DNA from: Candidatus Scatomorpha merdipullorum
GTDB taxonomy: Bacteria > Bacillota > Clostridia > Oscillospirales > Oscillospiraceae
Assembly (NCBI GenBank): GCA_018716795.1
Contig: DVJK01000043.1
Span: forward strand, 1 to 6,802
Reading direction: 5' to 3'
DNA: 6,802 nucleotides
Position numbers and translations under genes: made by a program. This document shows, in pieces, positions 1-5,321 of this stretch (positions within the stretch are counted from its first letter, which is position 1; each line of letters starts with the position of its first letter). Under the pieces are notes generated by a model that worked only from the letters and a program-made list of their open reading frames with translations, made no database searches and had not been told where the DNA came from.

Positions 1-142
1 TACCCTGGCTGCGCTGCTCTCGGCGGCACCGGGCGGCAGGTAAGTCTGAAAACTCCAATTAGCAAAGATGGGATTTTTCTTAGCAAGGACGTGGAAATCG
101 TTCGTTTCTTCTTAGCAGGATATACATTGCAGCGCATAAAAT
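1..142. other. AT-richer intergenic stretch, no convincing gene
   Basis: This stretch is visibly poorer in G+C than the genes to the right. Three short TTAGCA copies occur at 59-64, 80-85 and 112-117. A plus-strand frame from 2 ends in TAA at 41-43 after 13 Ala/Leu-rich codons. It could be the tail of a gene lying to the left, but it is too short to call. No promoter or ribosome binding site is convincing here. Confidence 0.4.
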
Positions 143-178
143 TCTCCCGGCTTTACAGGAGCGAAAAAGCCGGGAGAA
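138..178 (-). terminator. second hairpin terminator downstream of tRNA-Arg
   Basis: A perfect 13-bp inverted repeat (142-154 with 166-178, 11-base loop) is followed on the minus strand by TTTT at 141-138. It lies just beyond the stronger hairpin at 181-220, so it could act as a back-up terminator for the tRNA transcript. The U-run is short, so efficiency is uncertain. On the plus strand there is no U-run. Confidence 0.55.
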
Positions 179-180
179 GA

Positions 181-220
181 AAAAATAAACGCTGCAAACC
201 GTTGAAAAACGGCTTGCAGC
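181..220 (-). terminator. rho-independent terminator of the tRNA-Arg transcript
   Basis: On the minus strand a 13-bp stem (arms 208-220 and 191-203, one G-U pair, 4-base loop) is followed by GTTTATTTTTTC. It starts 9 bases after the CCA end of the tRNA-Arg gene, where a tRNA transcript would be expected to end. Confidence 0.85.
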
Positions 221-228
221 GGAGCTTT

Positions 229-305
229 TGGCGTCCCAGACACGACTCGAACGTGCGACCCCGGGCTTAGGAGGCTCGTGCTCTATCCAACTGAGCTACT
301 GGGAC
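229..305 (-). tRNA. tRNA-Arg, anticodon CCT
   Basis: Reading the minus strand, a full cloverleaf can be folded. The acceptor stem GTCCCAG/CTGGGAC is perfectly paired. The D arm has GCTC/GAGC, the anticodon loop is CTCCTAA with anticodon CCT at 269-271, the T arm is GCACG-TTCGAGT-CGTGT, the discriminator is G, and CCA is encoded at 229-231. The product reads the rare arginine codon AGG. The anticodon stem CGAGC/GCCCG has one A-C mismatch at pair 29-41, which is unusual but need not abolish function. It is co-transcribed with a decayed tRNA-Arg-like sequence 24 bases upstream, from the promoter at 412-440, and is followed by two hairpins. Confidence 0.93.
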
Positions 306-329
306 ATATATCAAAAATATTCAATTTTC

Positions 330-398
330 CTCCGCCCACGGACTCGAACGAACTGCCGCTTAGGAGGCGGACCCTCTATCCTGGTGAGGTACAGGGGC
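330..398 (-). pseudogene. degenerate tRNA-Arg(CCT)-like sequence
   Basis: On the minus strand this 69-base stretch keeps the D-arm and D-loop pattern (CCTC-ACCAGGATA-GAGG), the same CTCCTAA anticodon loop as the neighbouring tRNA-Arg (anticodon at 362-364), TTCGAGT of the T loop, and a GGGCGGA acceptor 3' strand. The fold fails elsewhere. The 5' strand GCCCCTG pairs poorly with GGGCGGA. About four bases are missing from the variable loop/T stem, the T stem does not pair, and no CCA follows. It is most simply a decayed tRNA-Arg gene still transcribed in front of the intact copy. It could also be an att-like remnant left by an integrated element. Confidence 0.7.
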
Positions 399-411
399 TT
401 GGGGCTTTAGT

Positions 412-440
412 ATTGTACCGCATTTGCGCTCGGGTGTCAA
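412..440 (-). promoter_or_regulatory. sigma-A promoter of the tRNA-Arg transcript
   Basis: On the minus strand TTGACA (440-435) and TACAAT (417-412) are separated by exactly 17 bases. The predicted start near 405 is only a few bases before the degenerate tRNA (398) and about 100 bases before the intact tRNA-Arg. Confidence 0.85.
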
Positions 441-445
441 GGCGC

Positions 446-472
446 AAAAAGGGAGGCGGCGGACCGCCTCCC
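446..472 (-). terminator. rho-independent terminator of the dehydratase-like operon
   Basis: On the minus strand, GGGAGGCGG (472-464) pairs with CCGCCTCCC (459-451) around a TCCG loop, followed by TTTTTGCG. It lies 6 bases past the stop codon of the small membrane protein gene and 6 bases ahead of the tRNA promoter, so it separates the two transcription units. Confidence 0.9.
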
Positions 473-478
473 CTGGGC

Positions 479-655
479 TCACACTATGCGCTTATCGCGC
501 TTCTGCGCGTCGTAGTGGCTGTTGAGGAAGGGGCGTATCACGTAATAGATGAGCTTGTTCTCAAGGTTGAGCATATAGATTGTGAAGGTGGCCGCGAAGG
601 CGCCGAAGAGCAGGAGGGCCAGCTTCAGGAGTATGCCGCAGAGCTTCTTTTTCAT
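479..655 (-). CDS. small single-pass membrane protein (58 aa), function unknown
   Basis: The protein starts MKKKLCGILLKLALLLF. It has one hydrophobic helix (about residues 5-29) and then a polar tail with NLENKLIYYVIRPFLNSHYD and a basic end (KRDKRIV). The positive N-terminus suggests membrane insertion with an N-terminal anchor. A start codon nine bases upstream (664) is in frame, but AAAGGA (669-664) overlaps it and sits 8 bases before the ATG at 655, so the shorter form is preferred. The gene begins 15 bases after the large-subunit stop and ends just before the operon terminator, so it is the third gene of the operon. I do not recognise a named family. It may tether or assist the dehydratase-like enzyme at the membrane, which is purely inference from position. 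Confidence 0.75.
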   Translation of the reverse strand: MKKKLCGILLKLALLLFGAFAATFTIYMLNLENKLIYYVIRPFLNSHYDAQKRDKRIV

Positions 656-670
656 GTACACCATCCTTTC

Positions 671-2272
671 TTACCAGGCCTCGGAGTCGTCGAAGTCCAC
701 GAGCGTGGGATCGAGCGGTTCCTCGCCGACGACGACGGACATATAGCTGTTGACGCAGTTGCGCATGTCGCGGCGCGAAATTGTGCGGCAGTCCTCGAGG
801 TCGTGCTCGACGAAGATGAAGTAGAAGCCGAGGTCGCGGGCCTGCTCCTCCATCATGGCGTGGACGCCGTTCATGCCCTTGCAGGCGACGTTGTCGTTCA
901 TGAGCACCATGTCGCAGTTAAAGCTCTTGGCCCAATCCCAGACGGCGTTGACGTTGTCCCAGCCGCCGACGGCGTGGTGGCGCATGACGCCCTTTTCGCT
1001 GAACAGCGCGAGGTCCTTTATCGCCTGCTCGGGATCGTCGGTGCTTATCATGTTGTGGCCCATGGTGGAGTCCATGTTCAGGACTATCTGGATGCCCCAA
1101 CAGTTCTGCGTCCAGGTGGGGAAGTCGGTGTAGTACACCGCGCTCGGGCCCCAGAGGAACGCCCTGTGGCGCGTCTTGCCGCCGTAGGGAACGTACTTCT
1201 TCTCGTAGCAGCGGCGCATTATCTTTATGACCTTGCGGTCGGTCTTGGTGATGTAGTCCTCCTGGCCGTTGACGCTCGCCCAGGCGTAGAGGCGGTAGAG
1301 CGTCTCGGAGATGCCGCTCAGCGGCGAGTAGTCGGTCTTGAAGAAGTCCCACTTCTCGAGCTCGAGGGTGTTCTGCTCGTTCATGTGCTTGGCGCGCTCG
1401 AAGAGGGCGTCCCAGTCATAGACCTCGCCGTACTCGTCCTCGATGAACTTTATCGCGTCCTTGAGCATCTGCGTGCTGTACGGATGCGCGCCGGGCTCGT
1501 TGTGAATCATGGCGAGAGTCACGGGGAAGTCGGGCAAATCTATGCGGCGGCGCTGGAACATGCTCGTCGCCTCGCTGGCGTTGCAGGGCATGTTGGTGGA
1601 GAGGAAGGCCTTGCCTATGAGCGGGAAGTCGTCGTTGAAGGTGACGCCGGTCTCCGCCGAGCAGCGGGAGCAGACGTCGGCGGCGAGGCCGAAGCTCTCG
1701 GCCACGTCGATATAGAAGGGCTCGAGCTGCTGGTCGATGTCGCAGATGATGAACTCCGGCAGAGTCTGGAGCGGTATCGGGATGAGGTTGGGGAAGCCGG
1801 TCATGAAGAGCGGCGGCAGCACCTCGTCCATGGGCACCATCCTGTCGCTCAGCGGCCCGCCGCCCAGACGGCGGTCGTTGGCGAGGACAAGGGCAATCTT
1901 CTTCGTCAGGCTCTGCACAATGGCGTGCATGTGCAGATGCGCAATCTTCAGCGAGGGGCCGCGATAGCCCTCGAAGAGGCGGTCGATAAAGGCGAAGGTG
2001 CCGAGGTAGGAGCCCATCCAGCGGTACTCCCACATGCCCTTGAGGACAGGCAGAGGCGCGCTCGCGACCATGAGGCCCATGCTCTTGAGGTTGTTGAGCC
2101 AGGCGAGGTAGTCGGCGAAGGTGTCGTGTACGCCGCGCCACTCGCGGTATTTCGCGATGCCGGTCTTGTCGTAATAGCGGCTGCGAAGGCCGCCCTTGCC
2201 GTTCTCGGCCTGCCACAGGGGATCAAACCTTTGCAGCTTCTTGTCAATGAAAGCGGTGATGGGGTTTTTCAT
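671..2272 (-). CDS. 2-hydroxyacyl-CoA dehydratase-like protein, large subunit
   Basis: This 533-residue protein resembles the 2-hydroxyacyl-CoA dehydratase / benzoyl-CoA reductase family (HgdA-, FldB- and BcrB/C-type). These cytoplasmic iron-sulfur enzymes use a low-potential electron to remove water from, or reduce, CoA thioesters in anaerobes. Candidate [4Fe-4S] ligands are C201/C204 (CSRCSAE), C230 (NMPCN) and C464 (NDNVACKGMNG). The C-terminal FIFVEHDLEDCRTISRRDM fits the family's E-x-D...R region. At 533 residues it is longer than typical subunits of about 380-480, mostly at the N-terminus. Its ATG overlaps the stop of the upstream subunit gene (ATGA) and follows AAGGAGG (2286-2280) by 7 bases, so translation is probably coupled. 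The true substrate cannot be read from the sequence. No ATP-dependent activase gene is in the window. Family assignment is by recognised patterns, without an alignment. Confidence 0.85.
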   Translation of the reverse strand: MKNPITAFIDKKLQRFDPLWQAENGKGGLRSRYYDKTGIAKYREWRGVHDTFADYLAWLNNLKSMGLMVASAPLPVLKGMWEYRWMGSYLGTFAFIDRLFEGYRGPSLKIAHLHMHAIVQSLTKKIALVLANDRRLGGGPLSDRMVPMDEVLPPLFMTGFPNLIPIPLQTLPEFIICDIDQQLEPFYIDVAESFGLAADVCSRCSAETGVTFNDDFPLIGKAFLSTNMPCNASEATSMFQRRRIDLPDFPVTLAMIHNEPGAHPYSTQMLKDAIKFIEDEYGEVYDWDALFERAKHMNEQNTLELEKWDFFKTDYSPLSGISETLYRLYAWASVNGQEDYITKTDRKVIKIMRRCYEKKYVPYGGKTRHRAFLWGPSAVYYTDFPTWTQNCWGIQIVLNMDSTMGHNMISTDDPEQAIKDLALFSEKGVMRHHAVGGWDNVNAVWDWAKSFNCDMVLMNDNVACKGMNGVHAMMEEQARDLGFYFIFVEHDLEDCRTISRRDMRNCVNSYMSVVVGEEPLDPTLVDFDDSEAW

Positions 2273-3465
2273 CGGCTTGCCTCCTTTGCCTGAATGTGCT
2301 TTATCTCCAGGCTCTCGACAAAGGCCTGGAAGCGCGTGCGGAGCTGGCCGATACTGCCGAGCGCGTATTCCTTCTCAATCGTGCAGCAGGGCACGCCCAG
2401 CTCGTTTTGCAGCACATGGGAGGCCAGGACCTTCTCATAGCTCCAGAACTCGCAGAACTTCATGCTCTCGTAGACGACGCCGTCCGCACGGAACTCGTCG
2501 ACGAGGCGCTTGAGCTCGGCGTGGCGCTGGTCAATCTTGCCGCCGGACATGAAGCGCGCGCACTGGTTCCAGTGCAGGTAGTGCCGCGCGATGGCGTCGA
2601 AGGCGCTCTCGCCCTCGGCAATCTCTATACGCTCGCGGCTCGGGAAGCTGCCGAAGCAGTACCGGTCGGCCACGACCATGGCGCCGCAGCTCTCGACGAG
2701 CTTGGTGAAATCCGGGTCGTCTATCTCGCTTCCGGCGAGGATTATCCGCGCGCGGTAGGGGAACTTCGGCTCCGGCTCGCGCTTCCTTATCTCCTCGAGC
2801 GTCTCCTTGAGGTATGGCAGGATAAGATAGTGCGGGCAGGCCTGGCTGACGAGCTGTATCACATGGAACTCATAGCCGGTTATCGGCGGGTTCTCCAGCT
2901 TGCGGAAATTGCCGATCTCGGTTATGACGTCGCAGAGCTCGTTGAAGTCCTCGACGGCCTTCCTCATGGCCTCCTCGGAGACGTCGACGCCGAGCTTGTC
3001 GCGCAGCGGCTCGACCACCTTGAGCTGCAGCTGGGCCTTGTAGTAGTCGAGGCTGGTCTGATCCTCCTTCATCGGCGGGTCCATGATGGTGACGAAGAAC
3101 CTGTCGTTCTTCACGGGGTTGAGCAGGAAGAAGTGCTCCTGCATGCGCTCCATGGCCGCGCAGCTCTCCGCGCCGAAGAGGGCGCTGAGATAGTTGTACC
3201 CGCCCTCTATCGCGCGCTCGAGGATGCTGCGCACGTAGGGACAGTTGCGGTTGGTCATGTAGTAGGTCGCGATGTCCGGCGAGGTGCAGCGCGGCGCGCG
3301 CAGCCGGCTTGAGAAGCAGCCGGGCAGGTTCAGCAGCACCTCGGGCGTGTAATAGCAGTTGTAGCCCAGGCCCAGCTTCCCCTCGTTCACGGCCTGCGTC
3401 ACAAGCTCGTTCTGCGCCTCCTGGAGCAGGTTCTCAAAGAAGATGAGATGTTTAAGGTCTTTCAT
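2269..3465 (-). CDS. 2-hydroxyacyl-CoA dehydratase-like protein, small subunit
   Basis: This 398-residue protein resembles HgdB/FldC-type subunits, close to their usual 370-400 residues. The N-terminal YNCYYTPEVLLNLPG (residues 35-49) matches the family's Y-x-P-E-x-L region. Probable cluster cysteines are C75 (NCPYVRS), C102 (ESCAAMERM) and C338 (ESMKFCEFW). The central RARIILAGSEIDDPDF and GAMVVADRYCFGS (238-273) and the C-terminal LGVPCCTIEKEY...QLRTRFQAF are typical of the second Rossmann-like half. It is the first gene of the operon. AAGGGGG (3478-3472) lies 6 bases before the ATG, and a consensus promoter lies about 80 bases upstream. With the following gene it should form a heterodimer carrying one or two iron-sulfur clusters. 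An alternative is a double-cubane-cluster reductase relative with another substrate. The precise reaction is not determinable here. Confidence 0.87.
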   Translation of the reverse strand: MKDLKHLIFFENLLQEAQNELVTQAVNEGKLGLGYNCYYTPEVLLNLPGCFSSRLRAPRCTSPDIATYYMTNRNCPYVRSILERAIEGGYNYLSALFGAESCAAMERMQEHFFLLNPVKNDRFFVTIMDPPMKEDQTSLDYYKAQLQLKVVEPLRDKLGVDVSEEAMRKAVEDFNELCDVITEIGNFRKLENPPITGYEFHVIQLVSQACPHYLILPYLKETLEEIRKREPEPKFPYRARIILAGSEIDDPDFTKLVESCGAMVVADRYCFGSFPSRERIEIAEGESAFDAIARHYLHWNQCARFMSGGKIDQRHAELKRLVDEFRADGVVYESMKFCEFWSYEKVLASHVLQNELGVPCCTIEKEYALGSIGQLRTRFQAFVESLEIKHIQAKEASR

Positions 3466-3471
3466 ATTTGG

Positions 3472-3478
3472 CCCCCTT
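3472..3478 (-). promoter_or_regulatory. ribosome binding site of the small-subunit gene
   Basis: AAGGGGG on the minus strand lies 6 bases before the ATG at 3465 and supports that start. The 5' untranslated leader from the predicted transcription start (about 3538) is roughly 70 bases. Confidence 0.7.
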
Positions 3479-3544
3479 ACTCTTTATATTTCAGCTCCTG
3501 TGCCTCCCTGAGTTTTGCACAAGATAGTACGAGTATGTGTTGAA

Positions 3545-3573
3545 ATTATAGTATAGACTGCCCAGTTTGTCAA
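3545..3573 (-). promoter_or_regulatory. perfect sigma-A promoter of the dehydratase-like operon
   Basis: On the minus strand TTGACA (3573-3568) and TATAAT (3550-3545) are separated by 17 bases, matching the consensus at all twelve positions. It reads into the operon beginning at 3465. Such a promoter would be strong unless repressed; the dyad at 3594-3620, just upstream of its -35, may be relevant to control. Confidence 0.9.
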
Positions 3574-3593
3574 ACTATTTGCTAACTCTTTCT

Positions 3594-3620
3594 CCTGGTC
3601 GTGGTCACGATATGACCAGG
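3594..3620. promoter_or_regulatory. dyad in the divergent promoter region, possible operator
   Basis: CCTGGTC (3594-3600) and GACCAGG (3614-3620) form a perfect 7-bp inverted repeat. Inside it lies a second small dyad, CGTG-GT-CACG (3600-3609). It sits between the two divergent -35 boxes, 21 bp from the minus-strand one and 44 bp from the plus-strand one. A regulator site is plausible. No terminator role is obvious because no gene reads into it. Confidence 0.45.
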
Positions 3621-3663
3621 CGCTTTTCTCCGCCGCCGAGGGCCGGATTTTTCCGGACGGACG

Positions 3664-3692
3664 TTGCCATTTTTGCCCTAAAGCGCTATAAT
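3664..3692 (+). promoter_or_regulatory. sigma-A promoter of the G3E GTPase gene
   Basis: TTGCCA (3664-3669) and TATAAT (3687-3692) are separated by 17 bases. The predicted start near 3699 gives a leader of about 26 bases before the ATG at 3726. A 5-bp dyad, CCGGA-TTTT-TCCGG (3643-3656), lies just upstream of the -35 box. Confidence 0.85.
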
Positions 3693-3725
3693 CCAAGCAG
3701 GAATTTCCGAAGTGGAGGTTAGACC

Positions 3726-4847
3726 ATGGGCAAGACCAAATACATGATAGTGAGCGGCTTTCTCGGCGCCGGGAAGACGACGGGGATGCTCGCCTTCCTG
3801 CGCAGCGTCAACGCGCGGTACGGCTCCGCGGCCATCCTCGCGAACGACCTGGGCGCGGACAACATCGTGGACGCGGACTTCACCGCCGAGAGCGAGGTGA
3901 CGACTGACTGCGTCGCGGGCGACTGCATCTGCTATCAGCACGAGGCGCTTGTGGACAAGCTGCGCAGGCTGGCAGGGCGCGGCGCGGACGTCGTCTTCTC
4001 GGACATACCCGGCTGCGGCATCGGCGCGCTCGAGCACGTGTACCTTCAGCTCAGGGAAAACGAGGGGGATGAGTTCGAGCTCCTGCCCTTCACCTGCGTC
4101 GTCGACCCCGAGCGGCTCAAGATGCTCATGCCCGAGCCGGAGGAGCTGAACCTGCCGAGCGAGCTTCGCTTCCTGCTCGACGCGCAGATGGCCGAGGCCG
4201 ACCTCATCGTTCTCAATAAGATTGACACGATTGACGCCGAGCAGCGCGAAAAATGCCTCACGCTCATACGCACGCTCCGCCCGGACACGCCGCTCATGGC
4301 CATGTCCGCCCGCACGGGCGAGGGCGTGGACGCGGTCACGGACTACGTCATGACGCATACCTCCAAGGCCGAGCGCCGCGACATAGGCTACGGCAGCGAG
4401 GCCTTCATCGCCGCGGAGAGCCGCCTGAGCTGGTATAACCGCCGCGTCTGGTTCGAGCAGCGCGAGGACAAAAGCCTCGACTTCAACGCCGTGCTCGGCG
4501 AGGTCTTCGAGCGCGTGCGCGCCTCGCTGCGCGCCGTGGGCGGGAACGTGCCGCACCTCAAGATTTTCGCCTCCGGCGTGGGGCGCGACTACTTCAAGGC
4601 CAGCCTCATAGGTGTGGACTACCCCGTCGAGTATGACCGGCGCTTCGAAAACGAATACGCCGCCCTCTCCGTCGTCGTCAACGCCCGCGCCGCGGCAAGC
4701 GCCGCGCAGATGGGCGCCGCCGTCGACGAGGCCGTCGAGGCCGCCGCGGAGAAGTACAATCTCCGCGCGCGCACCTTCTTCCTCGAGAGCTTCGGCATGA
4801 CCGACGAGGGCCGCTCCAACGGCGGCCGCGCGTCGCGAATAAGCTAA
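3726..4847 (+). CDS. G3E-family GTPase (CobW/COG0523-like), putative metallochaperone
   Basis: This 373-residue cytoplasmic GTPase has Walker A GFLGAGKTT (11-19), NDLG (40-43, the family's switch I position), SDIPGCG (92-98, Walker B region), the guanine-specificity motif NKID (164-167) and the G5-like SARTGEG (194-200). COG0523 proteins usually carry a GCxCC metal-binding motif between switch I and Walker B. Here the matching segment is CVAGDCICY (62-70), so C62, C67 and C69 remain but the last Cys is Tyr. The C-terminal half (from about 220) does not resemble a standard CobW C-terminal domain and includes an Ala-rich helix (319-342). GGAGG (3714-3718) lies 7 bases before the ATG. It is divergent from the dehydratase-like operon, so a role in maturing or supplying a metal cofactor there is a reasonable guess. 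Family relatives act on Ni, Zn, Co or cobalamin enzymes. Confidence 0.88.
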   Translation: MGKTKYMIVSGFLGAGKTTGMLAFLRSVNARYGSAAILANDLGADNIVDADFTAESEVTTDCVAGDCICYQHEALVDKLRRLAGRGADVVFSDIPGCGIGALEHVYLQLRENEGDEFELLPFTCVVDPERLKMLMPEPEELNLPSELRFLLDAQMAEADLIVLNKIDTIDAEQREKCLTLIRTLRPDTPLMAMSARTGEGVDAVTDYVMTHTSKAERRDIGYGSEAFIAAESRLSWYNRRVWFEQREDKSLDFNAVLGEVFERVRASLRAVGGNVPHLKIFASGVGRDYFKASLIGVDYPVEYDRRFENEYAALSVVVNARAAASAAQMGAAVDEAVEAAAEKYNLRARTFFLESFGMTDEGRSNGGRASRIS

Positions 4848-4856
4848 AGCTCCGGC

Positions 4857-4881
4857 CTGAAATGGCTCGACGCCATTTCAG
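4857..4881. repeat. 10-bp hairpin after the GTPase gene
   Basis: CTGAAATGGC (4857-4866) and GCCATTTCAG (4872-4881) form a perfect stem with a 5-base loop, starting 9 bases after the GTPase stop codon. There is no U-run on either strand, so it is not a standard terminator. It may stabilise the mRNA 3' end or be part of the hairpin-rich repeat cluster here. A smaller TGCCC-TTC-GGGCA hairpin follows at 4899-4911. Confidence 0.6.
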
Positions 4882-4941
4882 TGCCGATTGGAGTCCCCTG
4901 CCCTTCGGGCAATGGTGACCGGCGCTTCGCTTCGCGCAAAG

Positions 4942-4973
4942 AAAATGACCGGTGTGCGCACCGGTCATTTTTT
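4942..4973. terminator. bidirectional rho-independent terminator
   Basis: TGACCGGTG (4946-4954) pairs with CACCGGTCA (4959-4967), 4-base loop. The stem is preceded by AAAA and followed by TTTTTT, so both strands give a stem plus U-run. It lies between the convergent GTPase gene and the XRE regulator gene and can end both transcripts. Confidence 0.9.
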
Positions 4974-4995
4974 CACACTCCGCTTCGCGAGAGGT

Positions 4996-5026
4996 AATTT
5001 TGACCGGGCAGAGCCCGGCCAAAATT
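4996..5026. repeat. long AT/GC hairpin in the intergenic repeat cluster
   Basis: AATTTTG-A-CCGGGC (4996-5009) faces GCCCGG-C-CAAAATT (5013-5026) with a 3-base loop. Only one position fails to pair on the plus strand, and it becomes a G-U pair on the minus strand. There is no U-run beyond the stem. Two GAATTC sites follow at 5031-5036 and 5041-5046. The short CGCTTCGC element occurs before this hairpin (4981) and before the terminator (4923), suggesting duplicated repeat modules. Confidence 0.6.
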
Positions 5027-5073
5027 CGACGAATTCTGCCGAATTCGCCTTACATTTTAATTCAATGCCAATT

Positions 5074-5094
5074 TTTCGCCGCCTTGCGGCGAAA
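5074..5094. repeat. 9-bp hairpin downstream of the XRE regulator gene
   Basis: TTTCGCCGC (5074-5082) and GCGGCGAAA (5086-5094) form a perfect stem around CTT. It lies 14 bases past the end of the XRE gene on the minus strand, with no U-run following in that direction. It may be a weak terminator or a repeat element. Confidence 0.55.
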
Positions 5095-5108
5095 CTTAAG
5101 CGAGGCTT

Positions 5109-5321
5109 TCACTCGAGCCAAAAGAGCTCTTCAGCTTTCGAGCCGAGCGCGGCGCATATTTTCAGCGCCAGCCTGAGCGAGGGGTTATAGCGCCCGCGCT
5201 CGAGGTTCACTATCGTCTCGCGCCGCACGCCGCACTCCTCGGCCAGCGCGAGCTGGGTGAGGCCCCGTTCCTCGCGCCGCGCGGCGACGGCGTTCTTCAG
5301 GGTATGAGCGGCGTCAGTCAT
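5109..5321 (-). CDS. small XRE/Cro-type transcriptional regulator
   Basis: This 70-residue protein is almost entirely one helix-turn-helix domain (residues about 8-62). RREERGLTQLALAEECGV carries the first helices, and RRETIVNLERG (33-43) is the recognition helix of the HTH_3 type. It belongs to the very short YozG-like regulators often found beside a small membrane protein in Firmicutes. A longer frame exists, but the ATG at 5321 is preferred because AGGAGAGG (5337-5330) lies 8 bases ahead and the homologous sequence begins there. It overlaps the upstream membrane protein gene by 8 bases, so the two are co-translated. The two identical 18-bp repeats around the operon promoter are its likely autoregulatory operators (inference). 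Confidence 0.87.
   Translation of the reverse strand: MTDAAHTLKNAVAARREERGLTQLALAEECGVRRETIVNLERGRYNPSLRLALKICAALGSKAEELFWLE

Noticed and set aside
59..117. Three TTAGCA direct repeats as a CRISPR-like or iteron array
   Set aside because: The repeats are only 6-8 bases long with uneven 21 and 32 base spacing; likely chance in AT-rich sequence.
1..270. Frame 1 on the plus strand, open from the left edge to TAG at 268-270
   Set aside because: It would run through two minus-strand terminators and into the tRNA-Arg gene. The end of the frame is the typical translation of a tRNA antisense. A short real C-terminus at the very left edge cannot be excluded.
278..2293. 671-codon open frame on the plus strand, antisense to the large subunit
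   Set aside because: It runs opposite the recognisable dehydratase-like gene and across both tRNA sequences and the terminator. Its composition is that of a GC-rich antisense shadow, with no recognisable motif or ribosome binding site.
2296..3312. 338-codon plus-strand open frame opposite the small subunit
   Set aside because: Shadow of the real minus-strand gene, low-complexity Ala/Leu/Glu/Val composition, no family motif.
3643..3656. CCGGA-TTTT-TCCGG dyad before the GTPase promoter
   Set aside because: Only 5 bp per arm in GC-rich sequence; too short to call an operator on its own.
3484..3696. 70-codon minus-strand frame in the divergent region
   Set aside because: It covers both promoters and the dyad, has no good ribosome binding site, and its sequence matches no pattern I know.
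3678..4556. 292-codon minus-strand open frame opposite the G3E GTPase
   Set aside because: The plus strand carries clear GTPase motifs; the antisense frame is His/Ala/Glu-rich shadow sequence.
4888..5190. 100-codon plus-strand frame after the GTPase
   Set aside because: It reads through the bidirectional terminator and the hairpin cluster into the antisense of the XRE gene. It is a repeat-derived spurious frame.
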